From JBBPYC01 sp965218765 (lineage in GTDB: Bacteria > Pseudomonadota > Gammaproteobacteria > Burkholderiales > Burkholderiaceae_C): a stretch of DNA of 64,000 nt. Position 1 is the stretch's first letter. The number at the start of each line of letters is the position of its first letter. The DNA lies in NCBI GenBank assembly GCA_965218765.1, contig CBDCLU010000004.1:496001-560000 (forward strand), given 5' to 3'. The translations under genes and the position numbers were made by a program. Below, one piece after another: positions 61,316-64,000 of this stretch. The notes beneath the pieces were generated by a model. It did no database searches. It had not been told where the DNA came from and saw nothing but the letters and a program-made list of their open reading frames with translations.

Positions 61316-62845
61316 ATGGAAGAGCTAGGTTCCCTGCTCGGTGGGTTCGCCGTGATTCTGACGCCGGCGAACATCGGCCTGATGTTCGTCGGCATCGTCC
61401 TCGGTGTGCTGATCGGCGTGCTGCCAGGGCTGGGCGGTGCCAATGGCGTGGCGATCCTGCTGCCGCTCACGTTCTCGATGGAGCCCACTTCCGCCATCGT
61501 GATGCTGTCGTGCATCTACTGGGGTGCGCTGTTCGGCGGCGCGATCACGTCGGTGCTGTTCAACATACCTGGGGAGCCCTGGTCGGTTGCGACCACGTTC
61601 GATGGCTATCCGCTCGCGCAGAAAGGCCGGGCCGGCGCCGCGTTGACGGCCGCGTTCACCTCGTCGTTCGTCGGTGCGTTCATCGCGGTCGTGATGATCA
61701 CGTTCCTCGCGCCGCTGGTCGCACGCTTCGCGCTGCAGTTCGGCGCGCCCGAATTCTTCGCGGTGTACCTGCTCACGTTCTGCAGCTTCGTCGGCATGGG
61801 CAAGGGGTCGCCGTTCAAGATTCTGGTGGCGATGGGGCTCGGGTTCTCGCTTGCCGCAGTCGGCATGGACACCGTGACCGGACAGTTGCGCATGACGTTC
61901 GGGCAGATCGAGTTGATGCGCGGCTTCGACTTCTTGATCGCGGTGATCGGCCTGTTCGGCATCGGCGAAATCCTGATCTCGATGGAAGAGGGCCTGAGCT
62001 TCTCCGGCAAGTCGGCCAAGATCAACCCGAAGGTGGTCTGGGAAACCTGGAAGGAACTGCCGCGCTACTGGGTCACGTCGCTGCGCAGCGCGCTGGTCGG
62101 CATCTGGATGGGCATCACGCCGGGTGGTGCGACGCCCGCGTCGTTCATGGCCTATGGCCTGGCCAAGAAGATGTCCCGAAACGGGCCGCGCTTCGGCAGC
62201 GGCGAGGTCGAAGGCGTGGTTGCACCGGAGACGGCCGCACATGCAGCCGGCACCAGCGCATTGCTGCCGATGCTCGCGTTGGGCATCCCCGGCTCACCCA
62301 CGGCGGCGGTGCTGTTAGGCGGCCTGCTGATCTGGGGCCTGCAGCCCGGACCGCTGCTGTTCGTCGAGCAGAAGGACTTCGTCTGGGGCCTGATCGCGAG
62401 CATGTATCTCGGTAACGTGGTCGGGCTGATCGTGGTGCTGTCGACCGTGCCGCTGTTCGCCTCGATCCTGCGCATCCCGTTCTCGATCATCGCGCCGGTG
62501 ATCGTCGTGATCTGCGCGATCGGCGCCTATACGGTGCACAACGCGATGCTCGACATCTGGTTCATGCTCGCGTTCGGCGTGATCGGCTACGTGTTCAAGA
62601 AGCTCGACTACCCATTGGCGCCTCTGGTGCTCGCGCTGGTGCTCGGCGACAAGGCCGAGGACTCGTTCCGGCAGGCCATGCTGGTGTCGCAGGGCGATGT
62701 GTCGATCATGTTCTCCAACTGGCTGGTCGGCGGAATCACGGCGCTCGCACTGCTGATGCTGCTGTGGCCGCTGATCTCCAAGGCGCTGGCGCTGATCCGT
62801 CCGCCCAGGGTGGATGAGTTTGCCGAGCAGCGCGGCGTGGACTGA
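61316..62845 (+). CDS. tctA: TTT-family large membrane subunit (TctA)
   Basis: 509 residues with about 12 membrane helices. Family motifs: GVLIGVLPGLGGANGVAILLP and the later repeat LPMLALGIPGSPTAAVLLGG (each a Gly/Pro-rich re-entrant loop, in the two halves of the protein), plus GVVAPETAAHAAG. It forms the translocation path of the tripartite uptake system. A hairpin followed by T-rich DNA lies about 60 bp after the stop. Confidence 0.95.
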   Translation: MEELGSLLGGFAVILTPANIGLMFVGIVLGVLIGVLPGLGGANGVAILLPLTFSMEPTSAIVMLSCIYWGALFGGAITSVLFNIPGEPWSVATTFDGYPLAQKGRAGAALTAAFTSSFVGAFIAVVMITFLAPLVARFALQFGAPEFFAVYLLTFCSFVGMGKGSPFKILVAMGLGFSLAAVGMDTVTGQLRMTFGQIELMRGFDFLIAVIGLFGIGEILISMEEGLSFSGKSAKINPKVVWETWKELPRYWVTSLRSALVGIWMGITPGGATPASFMAYGLAKKMSRNGPRFGSGEVEGVVAPETAAHAAGTSALLPMLALGIPGSPTAAVLLGGLLIWGLQPGPLLFVEQKDFVWGLIASMYLGNVVGLIVVLSTVPLFASILRIPFSIIAPVIVVICAIGAYTVHNAMLDIWFMLAFGVIGYVFKKLDYPLAPLVLALVLGDKAEDSFRQAMLVSQGDVSIMFSNWLVGGITALALLMLLWPLISKALALIRPPRVDEFAEQRGVD

Positions 62846-62907
62846 TCGAGCACTTTGGCGGGGTCCGGCACATGGCCGGACGAATTGCTTTCGCGCTGGT
62901 TGCTTTG

Positions 62908-62945
62908 CAAGGCCGTCGTCGCAGGTTGCTGCGCAGACGGCCTTG
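62908..62945 (+). terminator. Terminator after tctA
   Basis: CAAGGCCGTC and GACGGCCTTG form a 10-bp stem with an 18-nt loop, followed by TCGTTTTGTTC. It probably ends the tctCBA transcript. Confidence 0.75.
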
Positions 62946-63075
62946 TCGTTTTGTTCGTCCGCTATGTTCAAGCGAACGCTGAACCCGGCAGCCCCCAGAA
63001 CATGCGCGACCCTCTTGGGGTTTACCCGAGTGCATGACGCCGGTCAATAAAAGACGCGAGCTGCTCCGAAATCGA

Positions 63076-63089
63076 TGACTTGGGTCAAG
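63076..63089 (+). promoter_or_regulatory. Shared upstream element 2 (near the OxlT-like gene)
   Basis: TGACTTGGGTCAAG, 13 of 14 identical to 59397-59410. It lies 262 bp before the OxlT-like start. Confidence 0.45.
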
Positions 63090-63127
63090 GGTTGCAGGCA
63101 GCGCCCACCAATACAGTGCGCCCAGTC

Positions 63128-63145
63128 CCGAAAAAGAGCATTCTT
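63128..63145 (+). promoter_or_regulatory. Shared upstream element 1 (near the OxlT-like gene)
   Basis: CCGAAAAAGAGCATTCTT, 16 of 18 identical to 59286-59303. The order of the two elements is reversed compared with the tctC side. Confidence 0.4.
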
Positions 63146-63351
63146 GCCGGGATTTGCGTCGAGCTGGAGTGCAGTTCAGACGCAAGCAGGCCTTGATCGA
63201 GACGCGTGCGCCAGCTCATGTCGCGCGTGCTCGCGCAGGCATCCCGGGAGAGCCCTTCAGAAATGAATGGATCGAGCCACGAAAACCGTCTGACGAGGAC
63301 TGGCGACGCCAGCCCTGCCGTCAGGCAACACGAGCCAAGGAGATTTTTCTT

Positions 63352-64000
63352 ATGACATCGATCGCCGCCACCACGCCGGTTCCCGGCGCGGCCCACGTGG
63401 AAAGGCACCCGTACTTCCGCTGGGGCCAGTTGCTCATGGGCATCGTCTGCATGGCGATGATCGCGAACCTGCAGTACGGCTGGACGCTGTTCGTCAATCC
63501 GATCTCGGAGAAACACGGCTGGAGCCGCGCTGCGATCCAGGTCGCGTTCACGATCTTCATCCTGACCGAGACCTGGCTGGTGCCGATCGAGGGCTACCTG
63601 GTGGACCGTTTCGGCCCGCGCCCCGTCGTGCTGGTCGGCGGCATCCTGTGCGGGCTGGGCTGGGTATTGAACTCGATCGCCGATTCGCTGCCGATGCTCT
63701 ATCTGGCGGCTGCCATCGGTGGCATCGGTGCCGGTGCCGTCTACGGCACCTGCGTCGGCAACGCGCTCAAGTGGTTTCCGGATCGTCGCGGCCTGGCTGC
63801 CGGCCTGACCGCAGCCGGTTTCGGCGCCGGTTCCGCGCTGACCATCATCCCGATCTCGATGTTCATCCAGTCGCGCGGTTACGAAGCGGCGTTCCTGTAC
63901 TTCGGCATCGGCCAGGGCCTGGTCGTGCTCGTGATCGCATTTTTCCTGAGCCGCGCGCCGGAGCAGGAAAAGATGACCGGCATCTCGTCGATCAACGTGC
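63352..64000 (+). CDS. OxlT-like MFS carrier (oxalate/formate antiporter family), 3' end outside window
   Basis: 216 codons are visible before the window ends. The frame reads MTSIAATTPVPGAAHVERHP, then membrane helices. OxlT-family features follow: ANLQYGWTLFVNPISEKHGWS, FTIFILTETWLVPIEGYLVD, the A-motif-like DRFGPRPVVLVGG, and GAGAVYGTCVGNALKWFPDRRGLAAG (in parts). OxlT of Oxalobacter exchanges oxalate for formate. In related bacteria it lies beside frc and oxc, which may follow outside the window. AAGGAG stands 9 bases before the ATG at 63352. It shares two upstream motifs with tctC. Confidence 0.9.
   Translation, partial: MTSIAATTPVPGAAHVERHPYFRWGQLLMGIVCMAMIANLQYGWTLFVNPISEKHGWSRAAIQVAFTIFILTETWLVPIEGYLVDRFGPRPVVLVGGILCGLGWVLNSIADSLPMLYLAAAIGGIGAGAVYGTCVGNALKWFPDRRGLAAGLTAAGFGAGSALTIIPISMFIQSRGYEAAFLYFGIGQGLVVLVIAFFLSRAPEQEKMTGISSINV

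Larger units (their letters stand above)
62846..63351. other. Spacer between tctA and the OxlT-like gene
   Basis: 506 bp with no gene I can support. It carries the tctA terminator (62908-62945), the 14-mer at 63076-63089 and the 18-mer at 63128-63145 that recur upstream of tctC, and an AAGGAG ribosome site at its right end. Confidence 0.6.

Overview
The window is GC-rich chromosomal DNA from a Gram-negative betaproteobacterium. Order Burkholderiales is likely and family Comamonadaceae is plausible. This is inferred from the gene set: lptD-surA-rsmA, kdsD-kdsC-lptC, tripartite tricarboxylate (TTT) transport genes, an OxlT-like carrier, and the DUF2868/DUF3482 pair. AT-rich palindromes of the ATAGCTAT type in otherwise GC-rich spacers fit this too. 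No plasmid, prophage, CRISPR array, tRNA or rRNA was seen.

Layout. 1-5.9 kb: the 3' end of a GGDEF-EAL protein, an 0.8 kb degraded block with a 39-bp direct repeat, a membrane diguanylate cyclase, a coiled-coil/zinc-ribbon membrane protein and an AidB-like acyl-CoA dehydrogenase. 5.9-12.2 kb: a Tat-exported acetamidase/formamidase, a polar amino-acid ABC transporter, and a cyclase pseudogene containing 20 perfect copies of a heptamer. 12.3-17.5 kb: an RND efflux pump and an IS3 fossil. 17.7-22.6 kb: two glycosyltransferases, a PAP2 phosphatase, a DUF2334 deacetylase-like protein and small hydrophilic proteins. 22.8-31.3 kb: a stress-type SDR, tgt, the GTPase/DUF2868 pair and maeB. 31.4-32.6 kb: a barnase-like secreted RNase and a barstar-like inhibitor. 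32.8-40.2 kb: rsmA, surA, lptD, then amgK and rsmE. 40.3-46.4 kb: a NIPSNAP/ABM/ArsR operon and two NHL-repeat lipoproteins with the fossil of a third. 46.5-53.9 kb: MFS, YidB-like, M20 peptidase, DUF1328, a CBS-slipin-NfeD operon and an RRM protein. 54.0-59.3 kb: a frameshifted SDR, lptC, kdsC, kdsD and a CPA2 antiporter. 59.5-64 kb: tctC-tctB-tctA and the start of an OxlT-like carrier.

Functional themes. Envelope biogenesis is prominent: LPS core and transport (lptD, surA, lptC, kdsC, kdsD), cell-wall sugar recycling (amgK), and surface glycans. Uptake of small carboxylates and amino acids is the second theme. Second-messenger turnover is the third.

The most unusual signals are non-coding. 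Four dispersed copies of a roughly 90-100 bp hairpin-forming repeat each begin within about 5 nt after the stop codon of a minus-strand gene, all in the same orientation relative to that gene. Near-identical sequence motifs also lie upstream of both tctC and the oxlT-like gene. All family assignments are by reading motifs; no database search was run.
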